The notes: generated by a model not told the origin, from the sequence alone. A stretch of DNA of 64,000 nucleotides from Pseudomonas sp. Irchel 3E20 (GCF_900187645.1 NZ_FYEE01000003.1:308552-372551); one strand, 5' to 3'; shown: positions 45,073 through 54,134, numbered from the stretch's first letter. Translations and numbers: made by a program.

Positions 45073-46191
45073 TCAGGTGAGCTTGATCGGTTCACGGTTG
45101 CGCTGTGAAGCCTGTGGGGCGGCCTCGGTCCAGTTTTCCGGCAGGTTGATAAAGTCCACCAACTCGCGCAAGCGCCCGTGATTACGGGCGGTGAAGGTGA
45201 ACGACAGTCGCGTCAGGTGGCTGAACTGCGCCTCATCCTGTTCTTCACCGGCGTAGCTGTGTTGATGAAAGCAATCGCTCAAACACAGGTCGGCAAAAGC
45301 TTGCTGGATGTGCTCCAGTGCCTGCTCGTTCAACGGGTGATTCATGCGGATGATGAACTGATGCTTCAGCCAGCGGCTGGAGTGGAAGTTACCGTAGAAC
45401 TGCTGAATCTCCTGCACCGCCTCCTCGACGTTGTAGACCAGGCGCATCAGCTTCATGTCGCTGGGCAGGATGTAGTGGTTGGCCTCCAGTTCGTTGCGGA
45501 TGAAATCCAGGGCACTTTCCCAGAAGCGCCCGCCCGGTGTGTCCAGCAGCACCACGGGAACCAGGGGGCTTTTGCCAGTCTGGATCAAGGTCAATACCTC
45601 CAATGCTTCATCCAGCGTGCCGAAGCCGCCCGGGCAGAGCACCAGTGCATCGGCTTCCTTGACGAAAAACAGCTTGCGGGTGAAGAAAAAATGGAACGGC
45701 AGCAGGTTGCCGGTGCCATCGACCGTGGGGTTGGCGTGCTGCTCGAAGGGCAGGGTGATGTTGAACCCCAGGCTGTGCTCCAAGCCTGCGCCCTCATGGG
45801 CTGCAGACATAATGCCGCCCCCGGCGCCGGTGATGACCATTAGGTCTGACCTCGCCAGCGCGGCGCCCAGCTCCCGGGCCATGGCGTAAAGCGGGTGCTC
45901 GGTGGCGGTTCGCGCAGAGCCGAACACAGTGACCTTGCGCCGCCCCTTGAACTGCTCCAGCACACGGAAGGCCTGTTCCAGTTCACGCAACGCCTGCAGG
46001 GTGATCTTGGCGTTCCAGCGGCTATGGTCTTGCTTGGCCATATGCAGGACGGTGAGGATCATGTCGCGATAAATCGCGATATTCGCGCTGTTGGGGGAAA
46101 TCAGTTTGAGTTGTTCTTCGACCTGCTGGGCGAGCTCGCCCCCGTTGCCCTGAAGATCTCGGCTGAGGAGGTCATTCGATTGGTAAGGCAT
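45073..46191 (-). CDS. LOG-family (TIGR00730-like) Rossmann-fold nucleotide hydrolase
   Basis: 372 residues, longer than the usual 190-residue LOG proteins because of N- and C-terminal extensions of about 80 residues each. The core has VFGSARTATEHPLY, ITGAGGGIMSAAHEGA and the signature PGGFGTLDEALEVL. LOG enzymes release free base from nucleoside monophosphates. It converges on recX with a 5-bp gap. Confidence 0.82.
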   Translation of the reverse strand: MPYQSNDLLSRDLQGNGGELAQQVEEQLKLISPNSANIAIYRDMILTVLHMAKQDHSRWNAKITLQALRELEQAFRVLEQFKGRRKVTVFGSARTATEHPLYAMARELGAALARSDLMVITGAGGGIMSAAHEGAGLEHSLGFNITLPFEQHANPTVDGTGNLLPFHFFFTRKLFFVKEADALVLCPGGFGTLDEALEVLTLIQTGKSPLVPVVLLDTPGGRFWESALDFIRNELEANHYILPSDMKLMRLVYNVEEAVQEIQQFYGNFHSSRWLKHQFIIRMNHPLNEQALEHIQQAFADLCLSDCFHQHSYAGEEQDEAQFSHLTRLSFTFTARNHGRLRELVDFINLPENWTEAAPQASQRNREPIKLT

Positions 46192-46391
46192 TCAACGTCT
46201 CCTTCTGCACAACGCCTGGTTTTGCCGATTCGATCATGGCCTCCGCTGGTCGTGCCTGGCAACCGCTCAATCGCAAGCCGTGGGCGCGGATCACCGCTGG
46301 TCAGAAGTGCCGGCATGCGGTGATGGCTCTGATTTACTCAACACAGGCATCACGACGCTGTTTGGCGTGGGCAAGCGCAGGGAGGCGAAAC

Positions 46392-46586
46392 ATGACCAGA
46401 ATCATTCTGGAAATCGATACCGAGTTGTATCAGCTGTTGCAGGCGGCGGCGCGGGCCAATCATCGTAGCGTTGAGGATGAATGCCGGCGGCGCCTGGAGG
46501 GCCCCCGGCAGCACTCGCAGTATCTGCAAGCGCTGGTGGCGGAGCTGCGCGCCGATGATTTGCAGCGGCGCGCAATGGAGCAGTGA
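46392..46586 (+). CDS. Small ribbon-helix-helix-like protein
   Basis: 64 residues, MTRIILEIDTELYQLLQAAA followed by RSVEDECRRRLEG, the beta-strand/helix/helix layout of Arc/FitA-type DNA-binding proteins. GGAGG lies 8 bp upstream. No toxin partner is adjacent: the next gene is convergent and exported. It may be a stand-alone regulator or an orphan antitoxin. Confidence 0.6.
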   Translation: MTRIILEIDTELYQLLQAAARANHRSVEDECRRRLEGPRQHSQYLQALVAELRADDLQRRAMEQ

Positions 46587-47009
46587 TTACTTTTTCTTTT
46601 TGGCCGGTTGCAGGCAATCGGCTTCCTGGAAGCGTTCCGACGCAACCGGGCGGTTGGTCTTGACCTCCGTGAACTCGTAGCGCATCACCGCGCCCTTGGC
46701 CATCAGCTTGCGAAAGCCCGGGTTGTTGCACACGGTGGAGCCCAGTTGGAAATACACGGCCTTGGGGTCTGCGCGCATTTTTTCGGCGTGGCTGCTTTGC
46801 ACGCTCAGGTGGTTTATCAGCTCCTTGCCTTCCACGGTGTAGCCCTGATCGAGGATGTCTTCGTTGATGGCCCGGGGCGTGCCGACGCTGCTTTGGGCGG
46901 CGACGCTTTGCAGCATTTTGCTCAGTTCGAGTTCTTTGAGTGAGGCGGCTTGCACGCCGAAGGATGACGCCAGCAGAACGGCAGCGGTAGGAACGATAAG
47001 GCGCAGCAT
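46587..47009 (-). CDS. PA3611-like exported protein
   Basis: 140 residues with a signal peptide (MLRLIVPTAAVLLASSFGVQ, cleaved near AAS). Two cysteines (STVCNNPGF, ADCLQPAKK) could form a disulfide in the periplasm, and the C-terminus is a Lys tail. Matches the Pseudomonas PA3611 family annotated as quorum-sensing-regulated. Molecular function is unknown. Confidence 0.75.
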   Translation of the reverse strand: MLRLIVPTAAVLLASSFGVQAASLKELELSKMLQSVAAQSSVGTPRAINEDILDQGYTVEGKELINHLSVQSSHAEKMRADPKAVYFQLGSTVCNNPGFRKLMAKGAVMRYEFTEVKTNRPVASERFQEADCLQPAKKKK

Positions 47010-47197
47010 GAAACTCTCCTGGTTCAGTGACTGGTGCTTCGACCAGCCACGTGACTGTGCGTTCAGTGGCGGCGAATTATAGGGGAGGCGGTGTGGACGG
47101 TACAGGTTTGCGCGTGTTGCTCTGGTAAACTGCGGTTACTTTTTTTGCCCGCCTGAGTGTTATTTGTGCCGATTCTCATTCCCCGCCGGAGTTGCCT

Positions 47198-47980
47198 GTG
47201 ACCCTGCGCGCTGCTTCGCCCTTTGCCGTCAATGCCGTTGCGTGCCTGCGTGACGAGCGCGAGGAAGAGAGCACCAAGCCTTATCTGGCCCGCGGTTCCC
47301 GCGCGCCGCGCTGCCATGATTGCAGGGTGATCGAGAGCCATTGCCTGTGCGCCTGGCGCCCCCAGGTCCAGGCCCGCTCGGCGGTGTGCTTGATAATGAC
47401 GGCCAAGGAAGTGTTCAAGCCGAGCAATACCGGGTGGTTGATCGCGGATGTGGTGCAAGACAACTTTGCCTTTATCTGGTCGCGTACCGAAACCAACCCC
47501 CAGTTGCTGGCGCTATTGGCCGACCCGCAGTGGCAACCGTACCTGGTGTTTCCCGGTGAGTATGTCGAGCCTGAGCGGGTCACTCATGAGGTTCAGGTCG
47601 ATAGCCGCAAGCGGCCGCTGTTTATTCTGTTGGACGCAACCTGGACCGAGGCCCGCAAGATTTTCCGCAAGAGCCCGTATTTCGACGGCTTGCCGATCCT
47701 CAGCCTGCTGCCGGAAAAACTGTCGCGCTACCGCTTGCGCCGCTCCACCCGCAGTGAGCACCTGTGTACAGCCGAAGTGGCGGCTTTGTGCCTGGAACTG
47801 GCGGGCGATGGCCCCGCGTCCTCGGCGTTGGGCGCCTATTTTGACGTGTTCAGCCAGCATTACTTGGATGCCAAGCATCAATTACCCCTAGACGAGACCA
47901 CTGCCGCCCACGCTGAACTGGCGCCCTTTGTCCCGCAAGGTGCTATTACCATGCAGGCACGTAGTGGCACTGCGGCTTGA
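47198..47980 (+). CDS. tapT: DTW-domain tRNA-uridine aminocarboxypropyltransferase-like protein
   Basis: 260 residues. An N-terminal zinc-knuckle-like CHDCRVIESHCLCAW precedes the DTW domain with LLDATWTEARKI and SEHLCTAEVAALCLE. E. coli TapT makes acp3U47 in tRNA from SAM. The GTG at 47198, 6 bp after GGAG, is preferred over a TTG two codons upstream. Confidence 0.82.
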   Translation: MTLRAASPFAVNAVACLRDEREEESTKPYLARGSRAPRCHDCRVIESHCLCAWRPQVQARSAVCLIMTAKEVFKPSNTGWLIADVVQDNFAFIWSRTETNPQLLALLADPQWQPYLVFPGEYVEPERVTHEVQVDSRKRPLFILLDATWTEARKIFRKSPYFDGLPILSLLPEKLSRYRLRRSTRSEHLCTAEVAALCLELAGDGPASSALGAYFDVFSQHYLDAKHQLPLDETTAAHAELAPFVPQGAITMQARSGTAA

Positions 47981-48021
47981 CCCCATAGGCTGCGCTGGGC
48001 ATGCTTGGCGCCGTTTAGGGC

Positions 48022-48046
48022 GCCCGCCCCGTTTGGCGGGCCTTTG
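48022..48046 (+). terminator. Terminator-like hairpin after tapT
   Basis: GCCCGCC and GGCGGGC pair around CCGTTT, followed by CTTTGG, in the 171-bp gap before erdR. Confidence 0.6.
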
Positions 48047-48151
48047 GTTTGAGTTCGCCCTTCGGTGATGGCCAGCAGGTTGTCACCTTATGTTGTTTTG
48101 GCGAGGACCGAATCCATCGGTTCTCCCATAAAAAACAGGATCATTTGACTG

Positions 48152-48802
48152 ATGGCCACATACGAAATCCTGATTGCCGATGACCACCCCCTCTTCCGTA
48201 GCGCACTGCACCAAGCGGTCACCTTGGGCCTTGGCCCCGAGGTCCGGTTAGTGGAAGTGGCGAGTATTGCCGAACTGGAAACCCGTCTGACCGAGAAGGC
48301 CGACTGGGACCTGGTGCTGCTGGACCTGAATATGCCAGGGGCCTACGGTTTTTCCGGGTTGGTGCTGTTGCGTGGCCAGTATCCGCAAATTCCGGTGGTG
48401 ATGGTCTCGGCGCAGGAAGAAGCGTCGATCATGGTCAAGTCCCGGGAGTTCGGCGCCAGTGGCTTCATTCCCAAATCCAGTTCCATGGAAGCGATCCAGC
48501 AGGCCGTGCGCACGGTGCTGGACGGTGATGTGTCGTGGCCGCCCCAAGCGTTCGAGGATGTGGCCGTTTCCGATGAAGCCAAAGCCGCCAGTGCCGGGTT
48601 GGCCAGCCTGACGCCGCAGCAGTTCCGCGTGCTGACCATGGTCTGCGAAGGCTTGTTGAACAAACAGATCGCCTATGAGTTGAGCGTGTCGGAGGCCACC
48701 ATCAAGGCCCACGTTACGGCGATTTTCCGCAAGCTGGGCGTGCGCACCCGCACCCAGGCGGCACTGTTGCTGCAACAGCTTGAGTCAATTTCCAGCCAGT
48801 AA
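48152..48802 (+). CDS. erdR: ErdR, LuxR/NarL-type response regulator
   Basis: 216 residues: receiver with IADDHPLFR, phosphoacceptor Asp in LVLLDLNMPG and Lys in GFIPKSSS, then an HTH (LTPQQFRVLTMVCEGLLNKQ, VSEATIKAHVTAIFRKLGV). The arrangement next to dgkA matches PA3604-PA3603. In P. aeruginosa ErdR works with the kinase MxtR and controls acetate/ethanol use. No kinase is adjacent here. Confidence 0.88.
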   Translation: MATYEILIADDHPLFRSALHQAVTLGLGPEVRLVEVASIAELETRLTEKADWDLVLLDLNMPGAYGFSGLVLLRGQYPQIPVVMVSAQEEASIMVKSREFGASGFIPKSSSMEAIQQAVRTVLDGDVSWPPQAFEDVAVSDEAKAASAGLASLTPQQFRVLTMVCEGLLNKQIAYELSVSEATIKAHVTAIFRKLGVRTRTQAALLLQQLESISSQ

Positions 48803-48875
48803 GGCGTTGTGCCTTCACGCTTTTTTGACTTCCGTTGAACTAGTTTTCCCTTCCTTTTTTCAGTTGCCTACTTCT

Positions 48876-49238
48876 ATGTCGCCTTTCAAAGGTCAAACCG
48901 GTCTTAAACGCATTCTCAACGCTGGCGGCTATTCCCTTGATGGGTTGCGCGCCGCTTTTGTCGGCGAAGCCGCCTTTCGCCAGTTGGTTTTGCTCAACGT
49001 GATCCTGATTCCCGTGAGTTTCCTGTTCCACGTCAGCCGCGTCGAGCGTGCCTTGCTGATCGCCGTGTGCCTGCTGGCGCTGATCGTCGAGTTGCTCAAC
49101 TCGGCCGTGGAAGCGGCCATCGACCGCATCTCTCTGGACCTGCACCCCTTGTCGAAAAACGCCAAGGACATGGGCAGCGCCGCGCAATTCGTGGCGTTGA
49201 GCATGATTGCCGTGGTGTGGGCGGTGATTCTGCTCTGA
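48876..49238 (+). CDS. dgkA: DgkA, diacylglycerol kinase
   Basis: A 120-residue trimeric membrane kinase with three spans. N-terminal GQTGLKRILNAGGYSLDGLR and the signature ELLNSAVEAAIDRIS with conserved Glu/Asn. Recycles diacylglycerol to phosphatidate during envelope synthesis. The in-frame start upstream at 48780 overlaps erdR and lacks family homology. Confidence 0.95.
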   Translation: MSPFKGQTGLKRILNAGGYSLDGLRAAFVGEAAFRQLVLLNVILIPVSFLFHVSRVERALLIAVCLLALIVELLNSAVEAAIDRISLDLHPLSKNAKDMGSAAQFVALSMIAVVWAVILL

Positions 49239-49244
49239 CCTCGC

Positions 49245-50171
49245 TCAGGGGATGCTGGGCAGCACGATTTCGTCGCTGCGCTGCACCCCGGCGGTGAAGG
49301 CGCGGCACAGTTCCAGGAATTCGCGCATGGCCGACGTCTGGTACTTCTGTTTATGCCAGATGAAGTAGAACTGCCGCGCCAGGTCCAGGTCCGGGGTTTC
49401 CACCGGTACCAGGCTGCCGCGGCGGAACGCATCGCGCAGGGCCAGGCGGGAAATGCAGCCGATGCCCAGGCCCGACTCCACCGCACGCTTGATCGCTTCG
49501 GTGTGTTCCAGTTCCAGGCGGATGTTCAGCGAGTTGCGGTGATGGCGCATGGCCTGGTCGAAGGTCAGGCGCGTGCCCGAACCCTGTTCCCGCAAGATCC
49601 ACGCCTCATGGGTCAACTGCTCCATGCTCGCCTGGCCCTGGGCGGCGAGGGGGTGCTGAGGCGCGCAGAACACTACCAATTCATCCTCGACCCAGCTCTG
49701 CACTTCGATATCCGGGTGGCTACAGTCGCCCTCGATTAGACCCAGATCAATTTCATAGTGGGCAACTTGCTGCACGATATGGGCAGTGTTCTGTACATGG
49801 AGTTTCACCTGGCTCTCGGGATGGCGCTGCATGAAGCTGCCGATCAGCAGGGTGGCCAGGTAGTTGCCGATGGTTAGCGTGGCGCCGACCGCCAGTGAGC
49901 CGAAACCGGACTTGCCGTTGAGCAGGTCTTCGATTTCCTTGGCCTGGTCGAGCAGGGCCACGGCTTGGGGCAGCAGTTGTTTGCCCAGGGCGTTGAGGCT
50001 CAGGCGTTTGCCGGCGCGGTCGAACAACTGGCAGCTGGATTGGCGTTCCAGTTCGGTGATCGAAGTGCTGGCCGCCGATTGCGACAGGGCGAGCAGGCCG
50101 GCAGCACGGGACACGCTCTCTTGCTGAGCGACGGCGACGAATACTTGAAGTTGACGGAGAGTAAATCGCAT
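49245..50171 (-). CDS. finR: FinR, LysR-family regulator of fpr
   Basis: 308 residues; HTH in MRFTLRQLQVFVAVAQQESV and LSQSAASTSITELERQ. Divergent from fpr, the same arrangement as P. aeruginosa finR-fpr and P. putida, where FinR activates fpr under superoxide stress. The start at 50171 was chosen at the conserved MRFTLRQL. Confidence 0.9.
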   Translation of the reverse strand: MRFTLRQLQVFVAVAQQESVSRAAGLLALSQSAASTSITELERQSSCQLFDRAGKRLSLNALGKQLLPQAVALLDQAKEIEDLLNGKSGFGSLAVGATLTIGNYLATLLIGSFMQRHPESQVKLHVQNTAHIVQQVAHYEIDLGLIEGDCSHPDIEVQSWVEDELVVFCAPQHPLAAQGQASMEQLTHEAWILREQGSGTRLTFDQAMRHHRNSLNIRLELEHTEAIKRAVESGLGIGCISRLALRDAFRRGSLVPVETPDLDLARQFYFIWHKQKYQTSAMREFLELCRAFTAGVQRSDEIVLPSIP

Positions 50172-50293
50172 ATCGATATAACCGATAACCCTTATCTTAA
50201 TAATCCATTTAACAGATATTGTCACCGCCATTAGAATGCGATGCAATTGCGCACCCTGTCGGCGCAGGCAAAATCTCCAGGAGTCCCACGTAC

Positions 50294-51073
50294 ATGAGCA
50301 ACATGAACCACGAGCGTGTCCTCAGTGTTCACCACTGGAACGACACTCTGTTCAGCTTCAAGTGCACCCGCGATCCGGGCCTGCGCTTCGAGAACGGTCA
50401 GTTCGTGATGATCGGCCTGCAACAGCCCAACGGCCGCCCGCTTATGCGCGCTTACTCGATTGCCAGCCCCAATTGGGAAGAGCATCTGGAATTCTTCAGC
50501 ATCAAGGTGCCCGATGGCCCGCTGACGTCCCAGTTGCAGCACCTCAAGGAAGGCGACGAGATCATCATCAGCAAAAAGCCGACAGGCACGCTGGTGCTCG
50601 ACGACTTGAAACCGGGCAAGCATTTGTACCTGCTCAGCACCGGCACCGGTCTGGCGCCGTTCATGAGCGTGATCCAGGACCCGGAAACCTACGAGCGTTT
50701 CGAGAAAGTGATCCTGTGCCACGGTGTGCGCTACGTCAATGAAGTCGCCTACCGCGAATTCATCACCGAGCACCTGCCGCAGAACGAGTTCTTCGGCGAA
50801 GCGCTGCGCGAAAAACTCATCTACTACCCCACCGTGACCCGCGAGCCGTTCGAGAACGAGGGGCGCCTGACCGACTTGATGCGCAGCGGCAAGCTGTTCA
50901 GCGATATCGGCCTGCCGCCGATCAACCCGCAGGACGACCGCGCCATGCTGTGCGGCAGCCCGAGCATGCTCGACGAAACCAGCGAAGTGCTCAACAGCTT
51001 CGGCCTGAAAGTCTCGCCGCGCATGCGCGAGCCCGGTGATTACCTGATCGAGCGTGCATTCGTCGAGAAGTAA
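50294..51073 (+). CDS. fpr: Fpr, ferredoxin-NADP+ reductase
   Basis: 259 residues. FAD site RAYSIASPNWEE, NADP region STGTGLAPFMSV and C-terminal MLCGSPSMLDE; the ending RAFVEK is typical of the bacterial subclass. It uses NADPH to reduce ferredoxin/flavodoxin and, with Bfd, supports iron release from bacterioferritin (genes at 23.6-24.5 kb). Confidence 0.96.
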   Translation: MSNMNHERVLSVHHWNDTLFSFKCTRDPGLRFENGQFVMIGLQQPNGRPLMRAYSIASPNWEEHLEFFSIKVPDGPLTSQLQHLKEGDEIIISKKPTGTLVLDDLKPGKHLYLLSTGTGLAPFMSVIQDPETYERFEKVILCHGVRYVNEVAYREFITEHLPQNEFFGEALREKLIYYPTVTREPFENEGRLTDLMRSGKLFSDIGLPPINPQDDRAMLCGSPSMLDETSEVLNSFGLKVSPRMREPGDYLIERAFVEK

Positions 51074-51094
51074 GCCTGTTTAAAGCGGCTCCTG

Positions 51095-51122
51095 TGTGGG
51101 AGCGGGCTTGCCCGCTCCCACA
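51095..51122. repeat. REP hairpin between fpr and trmO
   Basis: TGTGGGAGCGGGC and GCCCGCTCCCACA form a perfect 13-bp stem with a TT centre. It lies between convergent genes and probably acts as a shared 3' boundary. Confidence 0.8.
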
Positions 51123-51136
51123 GTCGTTTCTGGGGT

Positions 51137-51835
51137 TCAGGCGTGTGCGGGGATGACTTCCAGCACGCGGATCAACCCTGGTTGCGGGTAGTGCCAGCGC
51201 ACATCCACGTCCCAGAACTGCGCCCCGTACTCGCGTTCCGGCGCCGGTGCCTGGTAGGCCGGGCGGGGGTCCTGGGCCAGACATTGCTCGATCAGTTCCA
51301 CCAACGGCTCTGCAAGGCGCTGAGCGTGGCTGTGAGCCTGTTGCAGGGCCGAATCCTGCCACTGCACCGGGATCAATGCCGGCGCGGCGCTGGCGATGGT
51401 GTTGCTGGCAGCGGCGATGATGTCGGCGTAAGGCACGTAGGGCTTGATGTCCAGGACCGGCGTGCCGTCCAGCAGGTCGATACCGGATATCCACAGGCGC
51501 CCCGCCTCCACCTTGTCCAGCTTCACCACCGATTGGCCGATGCCGTTCGGGCGATGGGTGGCGCGCGTGGCAAACACCCCCATGGATTTGTTGCCACCCA
51601 GGCGCGGCGGGCGCACCTTGAGCCGTGGCTTGTCTTCCAGGGCTTGATGGAACAGGAACAGCAGCCACACATGGCTCACCTGTTCCAGCCCCTGCACCGC
51701 TTCGCCCTGATCGAAAGGCGCCACCAATTCCAAGACGCCCCGTGCCGCCGGTGCCAGTTGCGGTTGGCGGGGGATGGCGAATTTCTCCTTGAAGCAGGAG
51801 CGCACGAAGCCGATGGGGGAAACGCTGTAGGTCAT
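51137..51835 (-). CDS. trmO: TrmO, tRNA t6A37 N6-methyltransferase
   Basis: 232 residues of the TsaA/YaeB family: SPIGFVRSCFKEKFAIPRQP, HVWLLFLFH and the signature FATRATHRPNGIGQS. It makes m6t6A37 in tRNA-Thr from SAM. Full length with both conserved blocks. Confidence 0.93.
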   Translation of the reverse strand: MTYSVSPIGFVRSCFKEKFAIPRQPQLAPAARGVLELVAPFDQGEAVQGLEQVSHVWLLFLFHQALEDKPRLKVRPPRLGGNKSMGVFATRATHRPNGIGQSVVKLDKVEAGRLWISGIDLLDGTPVLDIKPYVPYADIIAAASNTIASAAPALIPVQWQDSALQQAHSHAQRLAEPLVELIEQCLAQDPRPAYQAPAPEREYGAQFWDVDVRWHYPQPGLIRVLEVIPAHA

Positions 51836-51903
51836 GGTCTGGATCGAGGCGCAAGAGGGGCGGGCATGATAACCCGGGTAGGCGCCGGGGTGGCCGTTGG
51901 GGC

Positions 51904-51970
51904 GCTATCGCGAGCGGGTTCGCTCCCACCTCAGCGCAATCGCTTCCCTGTGGGGTTTGCCCGCGATAGC
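51904..51970. repeat. REPIN between trmO and rhlG
   Basis: GCTATCGCGAGCGGGTTCGC (51904 onward) faces a degenerate inverted copy GTGGGGTTTGCCCGCGATAGC-like at 51950-51970. Confidence 0.7.
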
Positions 51971-51981
51971 CGCGCGCTATC

Positions 51982-52752
51982 TCAGAGGCTAAACCCGCCA
52001 TCCAAAGGAATGATGTTGCCGGTCATGTAGGCCCCGGCCGTACTCGCCAGGCTGATGGCGAGAGCGGCCATTTCCTCTTCTCGGCCCCAGCGTTTCATCG
52101 GGATCAGCGCGGTGTCTTCGGCCAGGGCCTGTTCATCGTTGCCGATGTGCTGGGTCATTTTGCTGGGGAAGCGCCCGGGGGCGATCACGTTGATGTTGAT
52201 GTGCTGGCTCACCAGCTCCCGAGCGAGGAGGCGCGACAGTTGGTGCAGCGCGGCTTTGCTCGGGCCGTAGGCGTAGGCCTGTTCGCCGAAGGAGGAAATA
52301 CCGGCCGCCGAGCCGATATTGATGACCCGTGCTGGGTTCGCCGCGCAGCCGGCCTTGCGCAACAGTGGTAGCAATTGCTGGATGCAGGTGAACACGGACG
52401 TCACGTTCAGTTGCATGACCTTTTCCCAGCCCTTGGCCGGGTAGCTTTCCAGGGGCGCGCCCCACGTGGTGCCAGCGTTGTTGACCAGAATGTCGAGTTG
52501 GCCGATGCGCTCGCCCAGGGTGGCGGCCAGTTGCTGCACGCCTTCCTCCGTGGCCAGATTGGCGGCGATGCCATGGCACGTACCGTGGGCGCTCAACTCA
52601 AGCGCGGTTTGTGCGCAGGCCTGGGCATCGCGGGCGCAGACATAGACGGTGGCGCCGGCTTCGACGAAGGCCTTGGCGATCATTTTGCCGATACCACGGG
52701 TGCCGCCGGTCACCAGGGCGGTGCGGCCTTGCAGGGAGAAGTAAGGGTGCAT
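51982..52752 (-). CDS. rhlG: RhlG-like short-chain dehydrogenase
   Basis: 256 residues with the SDR motifs TGGTRGIGK, NNAG, Ser in NIGSAAGIS and YGPSK. MHPYFSLQGRTALVTGG and IAPGRFPSKMTQHI closely recall P. aeruginosa RhlG, a NADPH-dependent beta-ketoacyl reductase once linked to rhamnolipid/PHA synthesis. No rhl genes are near, so general fatty-acid metabolism is more likely here. Confidence 0.85.
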   Translation of the reverse strand: MHPYFSLQGRTALVTGGTRGIGKMIAKAFVEAGATVYVCARDAQACAQTALELSAHGTCHGIAANLATEEGVQQLAATLGERIGQLDILVNNAGTTWGAPLESYPAKGWEKVMQLNVTSVFTCIQQLLPLLRKAGCAANPARVINIGSAAGISSFGEQAYAYGPSKAALHQLSRLLARELVSQHININVIAPGRFPSKMTQHIGNDEQALAEDTALIPMKRWGREEEMAALAISLASTAGAYMTGNIIPLDGGFSL

Positions 52753-52843
52753 GGCGAATCCTGAGGGCTGAGGGGATGTCGCTACCCTAGCGGTCAGTGG
52801 CGCGCAGCGGAGCCATCATTGCTGGTGAGAATGGGCGGGCATG

Positions 52844-52877
52844 CCTGTGGGGCGGCCGTGGGTGGCCGCCCCACAGG
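52844..52877. terminator. Strong hairpin between rhlG and the DUF1456 gene
   Basis: CCTGTGGGGCGGCC and GGCCGCCCCACAGG form a perfect 14-bp stem with a 6-nt loop, 7 bp past the DUF1456 stop. There is no T tract. Confidence 0.6.
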
Positions 52878-52884
52878 GCAAGGG

Positions 52885-53346
52885 TCAGGGGCGGACGCGC
52901 AGGGTCAGGCCCTTGAGGAAGTTGCGCAGCAACTGGTCGCCACAGGTGCGGTAGTTGGTGTGGCCGAACTTGCGGAACAGCGCGCTCAGCTCGGGCTTGG
53001 ACACCGGGAACTCCGAGGCCTTGAGGATCGCGTGCATGTCGTCTTCCTTGAGCTCGAAGGCCACACGCAGTTTTTTCAGGATGATGTTGTTGGTGACCGG
53101 CAGTTCGATGGGCAGCGGCGGGCGGCTCTCGTCCTTGCCGCGCTTGAAGATCACCAGGCCATCGAGGAAGTGGGCCATGACCTCGTCGGGGCAGAAGACG
53201 AAGCCTTCTTCCTCGTCTTTCTTGAGGTAGGTCACCAGGTCTTCCTTGCTGACGTCCATGCCGCCGAGCTTGATGAGTTCGACAACCTTGTTGTCGCTGA
53301 TGTCGAGCATGTAGCGCACGCTGCGCAGTACGTCGTTATGAATCAT
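52885..53346 (-). CDS. DUF1456 (YehS-like) protein
   Basis: 153 residues made of two similar halves (MIHNDVLRSVRYMLDISDNK and NNIILKKLRVAFELKEDDM), the YehS/DUF1456 internal duplication. Charged and soluble; function unknown. The start at 53346 gives the family N-terminus. It is one of a run of leftward genes with an RNA-modification homologue. Confidence 0.88.
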   Translation of the reverse strand: MIHNDVLRSVRYMLDISDNKVVELIKLGGMDVSKEDLVTYLKKDEEEGFVFCPDEVMAHFLDGLVIFKRGKDESRPPLPIELPVTNNIILKKLRVAFELKEDDMHAILKASEFPVSKPELSALFRKFGHTNYRTCGDQLLRNFLKGLTLRVRP

Positions 53347-53375
53347 GTGGGCAGTCCTGATCGATCGGTCGTGAG

Positions 53376-53395
53376 CGCCGCGTCTGGGCGCGGCG
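53376..53395. terminator. Hairpin between two leftward genes
   Basis: CGCCGCG and CGCGGCG pair around TCTGGG in the 77-bp gap between the pseudouridine-synthase homologue and the DUF1456 gene. Confidence 0.4.
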
Positions 53396-53423
53396 TCGAG
53401 ATGTAGGGTGTTGCGCGAAGTCG

Positions 53424-54134
53424 TTAGAACTTCTCTTTGGCGGACAGGTAGCGCCATTGGCCCACCGGCACCTTGCCGATGGACACGCCGCCGATACGGA
53501 TGCGGCGCATGGCGATGACCTTCAGGCCGACAGCCTGGCACAGCAGGGCGATGATTCCCGGTTGCGGGTTCTTCATGGCAAAGCGCAGGCGATTCTCGTT
53601 CTGCCAACTGGCCTTGACTGCCGGCAGCTCCTTGCCTTTATAGGTGAGGCCGTGGTTCAGGCGATTGAGGCCATGGGCCGCCATGTCGCCTTCGACCTCG
53701 ACCACGTACTCCTGCTCGATCTTGCTGGCGTCGGCAGTGAGTTTGCGCAGGATTTTCCAGTCCTGGGTGAACACCAACAGGCCGCTGGCGTTGGCTTGCA
53801 GGTCGGCGCTGGCGTTCAGACGCAGGAAGTGGCCCTTGAGCGGGCGCTTGCCGTAGCGGTGTTCTTCGCTCAGGGTTTCGGCGCCCAGGCTCTGCATCGC
53901 GGTTTCGGCGTCCACGCCCGCCGGGGCATGGAGCAGCAGGGTGACCGGCTCTGGCGCGGTGGCCTTGGCGTCCTTGTCCAGCTCGACTTTTTGCGTGTCG
54001 ACCTTGAACTGCGGCTCGTCGATCACTTCGCCGTCCACGGTGACCCAGCCGCCCTCGATGAACAGCTCAGCCTCCCGACGGGAACAGCCGACGAGTTCGA
54101 TGAGGCGTTTGGAGAGACGTATCGGGTCAGTCAT
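53424..54134 (-). CDS. RsuA/RluF-family pseudouridine-synthase homologue with degenerate active site
   Basis: 236 residues. An N-terminal S4 RNA-binding domain (IRLSKRLIELVGCSRREAEL, then GWVTVDGEVI) is followed by a pseudouridine-synthase fold. The catalytic motif that reads GRLDxxTxGLL in RluB/RluF is ADLQANASGLL here, placing Gln where the essential Asp belongs; the second conserved block (NRQIRRM) is GIIALLCQ. The C-terminal VSIGKVPVGQWRYLSAKE aligns well with RluF. It is therefore probably RNA-binding but catalytically inactive, or uses another residue. Confidence 0.8.
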   Translation of the reverse strand: MTDPIRLSKRLIELVGCSRREAELFIEGGWVTVDGEVIDEPQFKVDTQKVELDKDAKATAPEPVTLLLHAPAGVDAETAMQSLGAETLSEEHRYGKRPLKGHFLRLNASADLQANASGLLVFTQDWKILRKLTADASKIEQEYVVEVEGDMAAHGLNRLNHGLTYKGKELPAVKASWQNENRLRFAMKNPQPGIIALLCQAVGLKVIAMRRIRIGGVSIGKVPVGQWRYLSAKEKF

